From Cryomorphaceae bacterium (GTDB lineage Bacteria; Bacteroidota; Bacteroidia; Flavobacteriales_D; Cryomorphaceae), in contig PXBH01000186.1 of the NCBI GenBank assembly GCA_003565555.1, positions 1-39,614 of the forward strand: a stretch of DNA of 39,614 nucleotides. The letters run 5' to 3'. Each line of letters opens with the position of its first letter. Within the stretch, counting starts at the first letter, position 1. This document shows positions 24,003 through 32,643 of this stretch, in pieces. The position numbers and the translations under genes were made by a program. The notes below the pieces were generated by a model that was not told the origin of the DNA, ran no database searches, and was given only the letters and a program-made list of their open reading frames with translations.

Positions 24003-27000
24003 CTATCTGGTGATCATGAATTTGCGTGTAAACGTTGCGTTTTCTGTGGTCAGCCTGTACAGGTAGATGCCCGCCGGAAGCCGGCTTCCGTCAAAATTGC
24101 GGAAATACGTCTTGTCGGCTTCCGCTTCGCCGCTGAAAAGAGCTGCGACAGAGCGTCCGCTTGTATCAAATACTTCCAAAACGGCTCTCCCGGAACGGGG
24201 AATCTTGAATTCAACACGAGCGGCGCCGTCGGTGGGGTTGGGGTATCCCTCAAGGACTCCGCTGCGCCCTGTCCACTGCGCCGTAGCCTGTTCTCCCGGA
24301 GGCAGGGGAGAAGTCTCCTCTTCGGGACAATTGTGCAGTGCCACTATTCCGTCCACATCAAATGCGTCGTGGGTCGTACTCAAAGCATCATTGTTCACGA
24401 GCTTGACATGCGTGATGTAGCTCAGTCCCTCAGAGGCATCGCTGATATCCGCAAAAGGTTCGGATTTACATACGGTACCCGCTGAAAGCCAGGTCTCCCC
24501 GTCGGCAGATACGTAGACGTCAGCATACTCGGGATAGGCGGTACAACCGGTTGTATTAAAGCTCGTTTCCACAATTTCGAGGTCATAACCGGGTCCGTTC
24601 CACACCACTCCGTCAAAGGCGACCGTCAGTGAGCCCCCGTAACCGAGTGTGACGAAAACGAGCGCATCTGTTCTCGCGGGGGCACCGAGTGCATTTTGGG
24701 GATCCGTGCGTTCCGCGTCGATCATGCCGCCGTTCAGGGTTGTTCCTTCCGTGTAATTGATGATTTCCGTAGCATAGCAGTCGCCGAGTGCCGGTGTGTA
24801 GGGGGTGTTTACACAGCCGCCCGCGAGATTGCCGTTGAAGTAGGTCTCGGGTCCGCCCGATGCGGCGAGCAGGTTGAGTTCACCGGTTTCGGGCATGTAT
24901 TGATAGAGTCCGCCGGCCACTCCCGCTTCCGCAAAAATAAGGCTGCCGTCCGGACCGGCACTCATCCCGTGCACCGCTCCGAGCGGCAGGTGGGTTTCCG
25001 TGCCTTGGGAGAGGTCGTAGAGGGTGCTGTCCGTTCGGTTGACCAAAAGAACGCGGTCACCGGACCAATCCGTCGGGATCAGGGCCAGATCTCCTCCGCT
25101 TACGGGCACGTCCGTAAATTGCGGAACAACAACGGCCGAGGAGTCGGTAAAGGATACCTTATATATGGTGTTGTCAGCAGATCTGCCCAACCAAAGGTCG
25201 TCATTGCTGTCGGTTGCAGCGGCTGCAAAATGGGCGAGAGACTGTCCTGCCTCATTCACCACGGGGATATTTTCTTGAATGTAAATGCCCGAAATAGGGT
25301 CGAAAATGTCAATAAAACTTCCGCGAACGGCGTAGATGAGACTTTCTTTGGTGAGTGCGATCCGATTGTCGGCTTCTGAAAATCCCGGAATCTCTGTCAT
25401 TGTCACATTTTCACCGGCGATCTCCGCCATGTAGAGTTTATTGGCCGCGCCGTTTTCCGGATAGCCCGTGTAGTAAAGGCTGTATTCAAAGCACACCACG
25501 CCGGGCGATCCGCCCTGACATGTGGCAGCGGTTACGGAAACGGGCTCCGAGAGCGCGAAGCAGTCGCCGGAAATGTCTTCTGCATGGGCGCCGGGCATCA
25601 CGCCGGTCACCTCGCCGAAACTGCCCAATCTGTAGATTTGGTAATTTCCCGATTGTCCGAAGATAAAAGGCGGAGCGGTCTCGGTTTCGAGAATATTCCC
25701 GGCTGCGTCCGTGATGAGCCAAGTCACGTCTTGTCCTTCGGCATCGGGGTTGCTCACGGCATCAATGTCTACGCTTACTTGGTCAGTTACGCAAAAGGAG
25801 CTCAAACCGTCGTACAGAAGGGTTCCTCCGTCGGCTGTGCATGACTGCTGTGCGCATGCTTCCGCAGTTACCTCGACGGGCCCGGAAAGGTCGAAGCACG
25901 TTCCCGAGATATCGGCGGCATTCGCCCCCGTTGCGATGCCGTCTATCTCTCCCACAAAGCCGATACGCCATATCAATCTTGTTCCCGGGGTGTCAAATAC
26001 GAAGGAAGATGAGGCCGAAAGCGCCGTAATGACCAAAGCGGTATCCGTGACAATCCAGCCGGTGGTTTGTCCGTTGGCACCTCCGGTTCCCGAGACCTGA
26101 ACGGAGACGGGCGTGAGGTCTTCCGCGCAGAGTACTTCGGGCAGCACTGCCGAAATGATACCCGCATTGGCAAAGAATTCTTCTGTTTCGATGGGGTTGG
26201 AGAGTGCGAAGCATTCACCTTCGATGTCGTTTACATTTTGCCCGACGGCCACACCGCTGATTTCTCCGGAATAGCTCAGGTGCCAAAAGGCACACACCCC
26301 GTTGCCCGGCACGCCGGCCAGGTCGAATACATTTTCTTCGCTCGTCATGAAAATGTTTCCGTTGGCCCAGGTAGCCAAGTAGAGGCTGTGCTCCCCGGAA
26401 GCCCCTTCGAGGTCAATCACGAAAGTATTGTCGGCGTCTTCGTCGCTCTTGCAAAAGGAGAGGGGCGAAGCCGTCGAGATGCTCCCGCCGTCCGCTTCAC
26501 AGGGGGGAGGTGCGCAGCTCTCAGCGGTGACTTCTACAGGGCCGGTGAGGTCGAAACAGGCGCCCGTGATGTCGCCCGCATTTTGCCCGGGCTCTGCACC
26601 GGCAATGCTCCCCGCGTAGGCGAGGTGCCAGATCAGATAATCGCCTGCGGTTTCGAAAAAGAAAGGCGGAGCCGAGCCGTTGTCGATAATGTTGAGGTCC
26701 GCATCGGTGATGAGCCAGGCGAATGCCGTACCCGCTGTTTCCCCCGTGAGGTTGACCTGTACGCCTGCATCCTCTTCGATGCATACCTCTGCGGGGCCTT
26801 CATGGGAGATCTCACCTGCTGCAGCGGCAAATTTTTCGAGGGCAAGGGGGGCGGACAGGGCGTAGCAATCGCCGGTGATTGCGCCGGCATCAGCACCCGG
26901 AACGGCCCCTTCCGCTTCTCCGTCGTAGCTTAGGTGCCACAAGAGGTAGGTGCTCAAGGTATCTGCACCTTCCGGCAAATCGGCCAAATCGATCGGTCCC

Positions 27001-27974
27001 GATTCCGCGGTAAGCAAGATGGTACCTGCCGTATCGGTCACAAGGAACAAACCGAATTCTCCCGCGGCACCCTCCACTTCGGCCTCCACCACAGTGCTGC
27101 CTCCCGTACCGAAATTACAGAGTCCTTCGGCCGGATCGATCAGCAAGGTGCCTCCCTCGGCCTGGCATGTTTCGGAGATCAGGCTTCCGGATTGTATGAA
27201 GACACCGGAATCGAAACTCCCGTCGCCCACATCGGCAATGGCGAACTTGAAGGTATAGGTCGCTCCCGGGGTTACATCCAGAGTAGCGCTGAGCGGCACG
27301 GTAAATCCGTCGTACTCAATACTTGCTCCCCCGATGTTTTCTACAAAAAATTCGCTGTTCCCGAGGTCTTCTTTGGAGCAGTTGTCGGGATTTCCGTTTG
27401 AGCCGGGCGCGCCGTTGTTCACCGTATTAATGGTCACGGGAATATCCGTGCCGGGAAGCAGGGCGAGGTTGTCGTTGTCAAGTTCGGGACCGTTGGCAAA
27501 AAAGGCAAAAACATCATTGAAGGCAGAGCACACATATTGGTTGTACTCTTCCGAGGCAAATACGTAGGTGAAACTCACAGATTCTCCGTCGGGGATGAAG
27601 GTGAATTCGAGATAGCAGGCATCGAAGGTGGGGAAGGGCGCGACGAGGGCTGCAAGGTCGGCATCTCCCGGTGCCCCCCAGTTTGTGGAGGTGCTTCCGG
27701 AGGTGTTCGGACCTACGGCGTCTGCGGCCTGCCCGGTGGTGAGAAGAATGCCTTCGGTGAGGCCGATATTGGTGGTCTCTCCCTGCGAGAAAAATCCCGC
27801 GGCACCCTCCGGGCATACCAGCTCGGCCGAAATAATGGTTACTCCTTCTCCCACAATGTTTTGAGCAAAGGCTTCGGCTGTGATACCTTCAAGGGAAACA
27901 TCGAGCTGGGCGCAGGCATCATTCAATGTGAAAACTGCGCAAAGTGCGGCGGCTGCGGTTGTGATTGGTTTCAT
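24003..27974 (-). CDS. Giant choice-of-anchor L / repeat T9SS type A cargo protein (1323 aa)
   Basis: A signal peptide (to about residue 22) precedes a domain of about 240 residues matching the choice-of-anchor L pattern: ITAEAFAQNIVGEGVTI, GILLTTGQAADAVGPN, FVFASEEYNQYVCSAFNDVF-like spacing and FKFAIADVGDGSFDSGVF. Then come five units of about 105 residues, alternating in two types. Next is a probable beta-propeller segment (about 830-1060), followed by a domain beginning CYATEIINYTEGTTLNGG that ends VKLVNNDALSTTHDAFDVDG. The T9SS type A sorting domain ends TFTRKFMITR. It is probably secreted and surface-bound. No catalytic motif was recognised. The 24-bp gap to the upstream small secreted protein gene suggests one transcript. 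Confidence 0.9.
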   Translation of the reverse strand: MKPITTAAAALCAVFTLNDACAQLDVSLEGITAEAFAQNIVGEGVTIISAELVCPEGAAGFFSQGETTNIGLTEGILLTTGQAADAVGPNTSGSTSTNWGAPGDADLAALVAPFPTFDACYLEFTFIPDGESVSFTYVFASEEYNQYVCSAFNDVFAFFANGPELDNDNLALLPGTDIPVTINTVNNGAPGSNGNPDNCSKEDLGNSEFFVENIGGASIEYDGFTVPLSATLDVTPGATYTFKFAIADVGDGSFDSGVFIQSGSLISETCQAEGGTLLIDPAEGLCNFGTGGSTVVEAEVEGAAGEFGLFLVTDTAGTILLTAESGPIDLADLPEGADTLSTYLLWHLSYDGEAEGAVPGADAGAITGDCYALSAPLALEKFAAAAGEISHEGPAEVCIEEDAGVQVNLTGETAGTAFAWLITDADLNIIDNGSAPPFFFETAGDYLIWHLAYAGSIAGAEPGQNAGDITGACFDLTGPVEVTAESCAPPPCEADGGSISTASPLSFCKSDEDADNTFVIDLEGASGEHSLYLATWANGNIFMTSEENVFDLAGVPGNGVCAFWHLSYSGEISGVAVGQNVNDIEGECFALSNPIETEEFFANAGIISAVLPEVLCAEDLTPVSVQVSGTGGANGQTTGWIVTDTALVITALSASSSFVFDTPGTRLIWRIGFVGEIDGIATGANAADISGTCFDLSGPVEVTAEACAQQSCTADGGTLLYDGLSSFCVTDQVSVDIDAVSNPDAEGQDVTWLITDAAGNILETETAPPFIFGQSGNYQIYRLGSFGEVTGVMPGAHAEDISGDCFALSEPVSVTAATCQGGSPGVVCFEYSLYYTGYPENGAANKLYMAEIAGENVTMTEIPGFSEADNRIALTKESLIYAVRGSFIDIFDPISGIYIQENIPVVNEAGQSLAHFAAAATDSNDDLWLGRSADNTIYKVSFTDSSAVVVPQFTDVPVSGGDLALIPTDWSGDRVLLVNRTDSTLYDLSQGTETHLPLGAVHGMSAGPDGSLIFAEAGVAGGLYQYMPETGELNLLAASGGPETYFNGNLAGGCVNTPYTPALGDCYATEIINYTEGTTLNGGMIDAERTDPQNALGAPARTDALVFVTLGYGGSLTVAFDGVVWNGPGYDLEIVETSFNTTGCTAYPEYADVYVSADGETWLSAGTVCKSEPFADISDASEGLSYITHVKLVNNDALSTTHDAFDVDGIVALHNCPEEETSPLPPGEQATAQWTGRSGVLEGYPNPTDGAARVEFKIPRSGRAVLEVFDTSGRSVAALFSGEAEADKTYFRNFDGSRLPAGIYLYRLTTENATFTRKFMITR
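25510..27180 (-). repeat. Five alternating ~105-residue repeat units in the 1323-aa protein gene
   Basis: Units 1, 3 and 5 open with CxAxGGxL and contain a following FC or LC. Units 2 and 4 open with AGxIS and contain VC or LC. All share WLITDAxxNI-like and GQNAxDIxGxCFxLSxPVEV-like stretches. The A-B-A-B-A order implies that a two-unit block was duplicated, with a further A unit at one end. Confidence 0.75.
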
Positions 27975-27998
27975 AAATCGGTTTTGGTGTGGTCAGAA

Positions 27999-28349
27999 TT
28001 AATCTTCGAGGGAGGACGGGTCCGTGATGGGGTGCTCCGAGAAATAGGCGTTCCATTGCTGCGCCGTGCGGTCGGGATAGGCTTTCTTGTCGGGAAAGAG
28101 CACGGCTTTGTTTTGACTGAGCACAGGGCGGATAAAGTGGGCCTCAGCCGCCTGTACACGAAAAAATTCTACGGCTTCACCTTCGTTCTGAAAGGCCATG
28201 TCGGAAATATCAAATTCGTAGCTGTCAGCGACGGGTTCCCCTTCGGGAATTTCTAAGCGACCGTCATCGTGAAGGACGGCGGTTTTGGCCTGCCCCTGAG
28301 CGGCAGCACAAAATATCAGGGAAGAAAAAAGGATGAAGAGGGATTTCAT
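27999..28349 (-). CDS. Small secreted protein of unknown function
   Basis: This 116-residue protein has a clear signal peptide (MKSLFILFSSLIFCAAAQGQ) and no T9SS sorting domain, so it is probably periplasmic. The body reads FDISDMAFQNEGEAVEFFRV, then about 25 residues, then RTAQQWNAYFSEHP. I recall unnamed Bacteroidota proteins with the same layout (an AxxFF helix and a closing W-N-x-Y/F motif), but I cannot name a family. The start is ATG 28349; a frame extending to 28409 would put 20 polar residues before the signal peptide. It is upstream of, and close to, the 1323-aa T9SS protein gene. The 152 bp before it show no clear promoter. Confidence 0.75.
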   Translation of the reverse strand: MKSLFILFSSLIFCAAAQGQAKTAVLHDDGRLEIPEGEPVADSYEFDISDMAFQNEGEAVEFFRVQAAEAHFIRPVLSQNKAVLFPDKKAYPDRTAQQWNAYFSEHPITDPSSLED

Positions 28350-28501
28350 GGGTTCAGAAATTGGTTTTATTGTCGGCTTGTCCGTATAAAGTAAACCATT
28401 CTGAAGCACACGGCGAAGGGAGTTCGCGAAAAAATATCCATAGTCGTCGGTGAATTACGTTCGTTGATCGCAATTCCCGTTTACTTAATCGGCGGCCCGG
28501 T

Positions 28502-29509
28502 TCAGGAGAAGCTTGCTCGGGGTAACTGCAGCCACTCGAGGGCGGCCCCGGCGAGGAGGGCTTCTTTGGTTTTTTCCGGTAAGGAAGACCCGCGGATGAG
28601 GGTGCCGGGCGCAAGTTCTCCGAGCGGAAAGGGGTAATCCGTGCCGAGGGCTACACGGTTTTCGCCGAAAAGGCCCACCACATAATCGAGCATGGCGGGA
28701 TCGTGGACCAGAGAGTCGATCCAAAACTTCCCGAGGTAGTCGCGCGGATTCACGTTATTGTCGATCGCGCAGAGGTCGGGACGCACATTGAAGCCGTGCT
28801 CGATGCGGCCTATGGTAGCGGGGAAGGAGCCTCCGCCGTGCGCGAATGCCACCTTAAGCCGTGGGAGGCGCTCGAATACGCCCCCGAATATCATGGAGCA
28901 GATGGCCAGCGAGGTCTCGGCGGGCATCCCTACGAGCCAAGGGAGCCAATAGCGCTCCATTTTGGACTTGCCCATCATGTCCCAGGGATGGACGAATACC
29001 GCCATCTCCAGGTCTTGGCATGCTTCGAAAACGGAAAAGAGCTCGGGGTCGTTGAGGTTTTTATCGTTCACATGCGAGCCGATTTCGATGCCCGCCATGC
29101 CGATGGATTTGCAGCGCTCAAGCTCTGCAACGGCCAGCTCGGGATCTTGCATGGGCAGGGTCCCGAGTCCGATAAAGCGTTTCGGATACCGATCAACAAT
29201 GCCTGCAATATGGTCGTTGAGAAATTTTGCCACCTCGAGGCAGTCTGTCGGCTTGGCCCAGTAGCTGAACATCACCGGTACGGTGCTGAGCACCTGCACA
29301 TCCACGTGGTGCGTGTTGCACTCTTTCATCCGGGTTTCGGCATCCCAACAATTGTCTTCCACTTCCCGAAAAAACTTGTTGTCCATCATCATCCGCGCGC
29401 AGCAAGGCTTGTGGTGATCGAGGCTGATAAAGCCGCCGTAGCCGAAACGCTGCCTGAAGTTGGGGATGTTTTCCGGAAGGATGTGGGTGTGGATGTCAAT
29501 GGTAAACAT
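28502..29509 (-). CDS. ACMSD-family amidohydrolase/decarboxylase
   Basis: This 335-residue metal-dependent enzyme is of the amidohydrolase fold. It resembles 2-amino-3-carboxymuconate-6-semialdehyde decarboxylase, which diverts the kynurenine pathway of tryptophan breakdown away from NAD synthesis. Metal ligand positions agree with that enzyme: His7 and His9 (DIHTHIL), His174 (VFVHPWD), His224 (FAHGGGSFP) and Asp291 (LGTDYPFPLG). The segment HDPAMLDYVVGLFGENRVALG is also typical. It overlaps hemB by 14 bp and is the last gene of that operon. No other kynurenine gene is present in the window. A related decarboxylase acting on another substrate cannot be excluded. Confidence 0.88.
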   Translation of the reverse strand: MFTIDIHTHILPENIPNFRQRFGYGGFISLDHHKPCCARMMMDNKFFREVEDNCWDAETRMKECNTHHVDVQVLSTVPVMFSYWAKPTDCLEVAKFLNDHIAGIVDRYPKRFIGLGTLPMQDPELAVAELERCKSIGMAGIEIGSHVNDKNLNDPELFSVFEACQDLEMAVFVHPWDMMGKSKMERYWLPWLVGMPAETSLAICSMIFGGVFERLPRLKVAFAHGGGSFPATIGRIEHGFNVRPDLCAIDNNVNPRDYLGKFWIDSLVHDPAMLDYVVGLFGENRVALGTDYPFPLGELAPGTLIRGSSLPEKTKEALLAGAALEWLQLPRASFS

Positions 29510-30482
29510 AACCGTCTTTCATTAATTGCGCGAAGTGCTCCGCCCAGTAGGTGAGAATGACTTTAGCTCCCGCGCGGCGCAGACTGAGGAGCATCTCACA
29601 AACGGCGGCATCCTCATTGAGCCAGCCGCGCTCTGCGGCGGCTTTCAGCATGGCATACTCCCCGCTCACATTATAGGCCGCCACGGGCAGGGCGGTATTT
29701 TCGGCGAGGGCGGCGATCACATCCATGTAGCTGAGGGCGGGCTTGACCATAAGGATGTCTGCCCCCTCCGCTTCGTCGAGCGCAGCTTCGCGGAGCGCCT
29801 CAGCCCTGTTGGCGGGGTCCATTTGATAGGTTTTTTTGTCGCCCCCTTTGGGAGCCGAGTCGAGGGCCTCGCGGAAGGGGCCGTAAAAGGCACTGGCGTA
29901 TTTCGCCGTATACGACATAATGCTGACTTCGCTGTGGCCCTCCCGGTCGAGGGCGGTGCGGATTTTTTCTACCCTGCCGTCCATCATGTCTGAGGGCCCG
30001 ATCACGTCGATCCCGGCTTTCGCCTGTGCCACGCTCATTTCCGCGAGGATCTCCAGGGTGGGATCGTTGAGGATCTTTCCGTCTTCCACATAGCCGTCGT
30101 GGCCGTCGCTGCTGTAGGGATCCATGGCCACATCGCTCATGAGCACACACTCGGGGAAGCGCTCTTTCACCGCACGGATGTACCGCAGGTAGAAGTTATC
30201 GCGGTCATGGCTGTAGGTAGCGGTCTTGTCTTTCAGCGCCTCGTCCACCGCGGGAAAAAGAACGAAGCTGCGGATGCCCAGCTCCATGGAGGCTTCCGTT
30301 TGGCGCAGGAGATCATCGAGTCCGAGCCTGAACCGACCGGGGAGGGAGGGAATCTCCTCTTTCAAGGACGCCTTATCCGTCACAAAAAGGGGAGAAATAA
30401 GGTGCTCAACGCCGAGGGAGGTTTCCCTCGCCCAAGCGCGTACGGCCGGTGATTTTCGGTTTCTTCTCGGGCGTTCAATCAC
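29496..30482 (-). CDS. hemB: Porphobilinogen synthase (delta-aminolevulinate dehydratase)
   Basis: HemB joins two 5-aminolevulinate molecules into porphobilinogen in heme biosynthesis. The 328 residues match the family. Schiff-base lysines are Lys194 (SYTAKYASAFYGPFR) and Lys247 (MVKPALSYMD). The metal-site segment reads DVAMDPYSSDGHDGY (117-131). The cysteines that bind catalytic zinc in one enzyme class are replaced by Ala/Asp, so this is the zinc-independent, magnesium-type class. The start is a GTG at 30482, overlapping the upstream His-rich lipoprotein gene by 8 bp. Translation is probably coupled through the operon. Confidence 0.96.
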   Translation of the reverse strand: MIERPRRNRKSPAVRAWARETSLGVEHLISPLFVTDKASLKEEIPSLPGRFRLGLDDLLRQTEASMELGIRSFVLFPAVDEALKDKTATYSHDRDNFYLRYIRAVKERFPECVLMSDVAMDPYSSDGHDGYVEDGKILNDPTLEILAEMSVAQAKAGIDVIGPSDMMDGRVEKIRTALDREGHSEVSIMSYTAKYASAFYGPFREALDSAPKGGDKKTYQMDPANRAEALREAALDEAEGADILMVKPALSYMDVIAALAENTALPVAAYNVSGEYAMLKAAAERGWLNEDAAVCEMLLSLRRAGAKVILTYWAEHFAQLMKDGYVYH

Positions 30483-30978
30483 GTCGCTCGTACATTTCGA
30501 TGGTGTCCATCAGGTTATCTATTTCTGCCTTCACTTCATTGAGTCGGCTGCGCAGGGCTTTTTGAAGTTCGAGGATTTCTTTATCGCTCATGCCGCGGAG
30601 CATTCTGTCATTTTCACGCCCGTGGTGGTGATGGTGGTGGTCATCCCCGTGGTCGTGGTCGTGGTGGTGATGGTGCTCAAACTCATATCCGGGCACACCT
30701 ACAAGGGATTCTTCCCATGTATTGAGGATGTCCATGCTCTTTTTGATGCTGCGCAGCATGGATTCATTGGCGGATTTCTTGTCGGGCGGCAACCCGTCGA
30801 TGCGGGCGTTGATTTCCTCGCGCTTGTCGACAAGGCGGTGGTAAATGCTGTCGTGGGTCGCAAGAATTTCTTCGTGCACGGCGGCGGCTTCGCGGAGCTG
30901 TCGGTTGCCCGCCTTTCCGTCGCAAGCGACAAATGCTGCACACATTACGGCAGCGGCAGCGATCATTCTCAGTCTCAT
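30475..30978 (-). CDS. His-rich lipoprotein, probable metal binder
   Basis: This 167-residue protein has a lipobox-ending signal peptide (AAFVAC, Cys19) and two helical, charged, coiled-coil-like segments (about 25-90 and 125-165). Between them lies an exceptional cluster: 13 histidines in 18 residues at 102-119, reading [18 protein letters not shown]. The helical part ([30 protein letters not shown]) recalls small Bacteroidota lipoproteins often labelled viral A-type inclusion protein, a name of no functional meaning. The His/Asp cluster should bind zinc, nickel or copper. Its genes overlap yidD (4 bp) and hemB (8 bp), so it is made together with them. Confidence 0.8.
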   Translation of the reverse strand: MRLRMIAAAAVMCAAFVACDGKAGNRQLREAAAVHEEILATHDSIYHRLVDKREEINARIDGLPPDKKSANESMLRSIKKSMDILNTWEESLVGVPGYEFEHHHHHDHDHGDDHHHHHHGRENDRMLRGMSDKEILELQKALRSRLNEVKAEIDNLMDTIEMYERRD

Positions 30979-31232
30979 GAGTTTTGTTTTTCTGTTGATT
31001 TTTGTTTTGCTTTTCGGGGCACGGGGTCATAGCCGGAACTGCCCCAAGGGTGACAGGATGAAATGCGCTTTACCGCCAGCCACACCCCCCGGAAGGCCCC
31101 CCATTCGCGGATGCTCTCCACGGCGTAGTTCGAGCAGGTCGGCGTGTGCCGACAGTTGCTCCCGAGCAGGGGAGAGATCAGGTATTGGTACACCCTTACG
31201 GGAAAAATCGCTATGGCGGAAAGAATTTTCAA
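30975..31232 (-). CDS. yidD: Membrane protein insertion efficiency factor YidD
   Basis: This 85-residue protein carries the compact YidD signature: [20 protein letters not shown], then [22 protein letters not shown] and [13 protein letters not shown]. YidD assists YidC-dependent insertion of inner-membrane proteins. In many bacteria it lies in the rnpA-yidC region, but here it heads a heme/lipoprotein operon. The start appears to be TTG at 31232, giving [10 protein letters not shown]; no ATG or GTG is available in the right place. A -7-like element ends 6 nt before it. Confidence 0.92.
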   Translation of the reverse strand: MKILSAIAIFPVRVYQYLISPLLGSNCRHTPTCSNYAVESIREWGAFRGVWLAVKRISSCHPWGSSGYDPVPRKAKQKSTEKQNS

Positions 31233-31238
31233 GTTTCG

Positions 31239-31246
31239 CGAAAATA
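31239..31246 (-). promoter_or_regulatory. -7-like element (TATTTTCG) before the yidD operon
   Basis: TATTTTCG on the minus strand differs from TAnnTTTG at one position. It ends 6 nt before the TTG start codon of yidD, predicting a leaderless or nearly leaderless message for the four-gene operon. Confidence 0.35.
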
Positions 31247-31324
31247 CGCAAAACTGCCGTGTTCACCGTTTTTCGGATGCGCTTTAAGTTTTCTTCACAG
31301 CCCGGTGCAAGGCTCGCCCCGCGA

Positions 31325-32530
31325 TCAGAGGCGCAGCTTTTTCGCAATGCCTTTAGGGAGTGCGTCCTTGTGGATGAAGATGTTCATGGTTTTGAGGCGC
31401 ACGTAGGCTTCGCTCGCCAGGAAGTAGCCGCCCAGATCGTTGTGGCCGGTGCCCCAGGAATTTTTTACGGTAAAGTACTTGTCTCCGTTTTGGTCTTTGA
31501 CCAGGCCGGTGATTTGCATGCCGTGGTCGTCGGTGGTCTGCCAATTGTCAAACTGCTCCTGCCGCATGGATTGGGTTACCGTACGTTGCTTGACGGGTTC
31601 TTCAAAGGCATTGCTCACCTTTTCCGCGCCCGCATCGCTGAAGTGCACGTTGTCCCGTCCTTTGACCTGAATGGTGCTCTCGTCCTCGGGGAGTATGGCC
31701 AGGCCCTCCCTGAAGGCAAATCCCTTCTCTGATACATCGGCTCCCCAGGCAAAGGTATGCCCGTTCATCAGGGCGTGCTCCATGACTTCTGTCAATTCAT
31801 CAATCGGGAGGTTGTAGCTGTGCACATGGAGCCAATTGTCGGGGATTTCGAGCATAAAGGTTTCATAAAAAGGATGGTGGGTATAGCTCGTAATGCTGAT
31901 GTAGTCGTCCATATCGAGCCCGAGGGATTCGGCGTAGCTCTTCGGGGTGTACTGCTCACCGCGGTATTCAAATTTTTCCGGAAGGGCGCCGAGGTAGGCA
32001 TCCACTACGGCATTGTAGCCGTCCTTCCACCGGGGTGTGAGGCTTTTTTGTTTGTTCTCGATCACGGCATCCACGTAGGCTTTGAGCACGGCATCGAGTT
32101 CGGCGTGGTTGTGTGTTTCGGAGCCGTAATTGAGCCCGGAGTACACCTCTTCGGGTACGATTCCGTAGCGCTTCCACACATGGGGAATGTCTGCAAATGC
32201 CCCGCCCGCACCGAAATTGGTATGTCCGTGCATCCGCACGTACCGATCGGCTTTTTCGCGGTAGGTGTGGTTCACCACGTACATCTCGCTGAGGTTGTGT
32301 TCGCCCTTTCCGGTGCGGATGAGCTCGCTCTCGAAGTAAGCCAGCGCGGAGAAACTCCAGCAGGTTCCCGTGCGGAATTGGTTTTGAACGGGCGTGGCTT
32401 CGAGGTCTTTGATTACCGTAAATTCGTATTTGCTCCCTTCTTTGAGTTTGATGGTTTCGCCGTCTTGGGCGGTGAGGTGGGCGGCCGTCAGTGCGGCTGC
32501 GGCAAGGGTGATGTACTTCAACAGGTTCAT
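31325..32530 (-). CDS. Secreted C1-family cysteine peptidase, aminopeptidase C/bleomycin hydrolase-like
   Basis: This 401-residue papain-fold peptidase belongs to the PepC/bleomycin hydrolase branch. It has a signal peptide (to about residue 21, HLTAQ). Active-site residues are all present: Gln51 and Cys57 in NQFRTGTCWSFSALAYFESE, His336 in TTDDHGMQITG, and Asn357 in FTVKNSWGTG. PepC enzymes are usually cytoplasmic aminopeptidases; the signal peptide places this one in the periplasm or outside, as I recall for several Bacteroidota homologues. It is divergent from bshC. No T9SS domain is present. The 92 bp between its stop codon and yidD hold only the yidD promoter-like element. Confidence 0.92.
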   Translation of the reverse strand: MNLLKYITLAAAALTAAHLTAQDGETIKLKEGSKYEFTVIKDLEATPVQNQFRTGTCWSFSALAYFESELIRTGKGEHNLSEMYVVNHTYREKADRYVRMHGHTNFGAGGAFADIPHVWKRYGIVPEEVYSGLNYGSETHNHAELDAVLKAYVDAVIENKQKSLTPRWKDGYNAVVDAYLGALPEKFEYRGEQYTPKSYAESLGLDMDDYISITSYTHHPFYETFMLEIPDNWLHVHSYNLPIDELTEVMEHALMNGHTFAWGADVSEKGFAFREGLAILPEDESTIQVKGRDNVHFSDAGAEKVSNAFEEPVKQRTVTQSMRQEQFDNWQTTDDHGMQITGLVKDQNGDKYFTVKNSWGTGHNDLGGYFLASEAYVRLKTMNIFIHKDALPKGIAKKLRL

Positions 32531-32630
32531 ATCAGTTCGGATGATTTTGAGCAGCGCAAATTAAGCAAACTTTGAACAAAGCCCGTCTGTAACCGTTGCC
32601 GCTCCCGAATTCTGACATGGCCCAAATGCG

Positions 32631-32638
32631 TACTTTTG
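32631..32638 (+). promoter_or_regulatory. -7 promoter element of bshC
   Basis: TACTTTTG matches TAnnTTTG exactly and ends 5 nt before ATG 32644, so the transcript probably begins at or very near the start codon. No clear -33 TTG is seen. Confidence 0.55.
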
Positions 32639-32643
32639 CCGAA

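Noticed and set aside
30600-30680. GTG/ATG-rich simple-sequence tract that could be read as a microsatellite or regulatory repeat
   Set aside because: It is fully explained as His and Asp codons of the His-rich lipoprotein.
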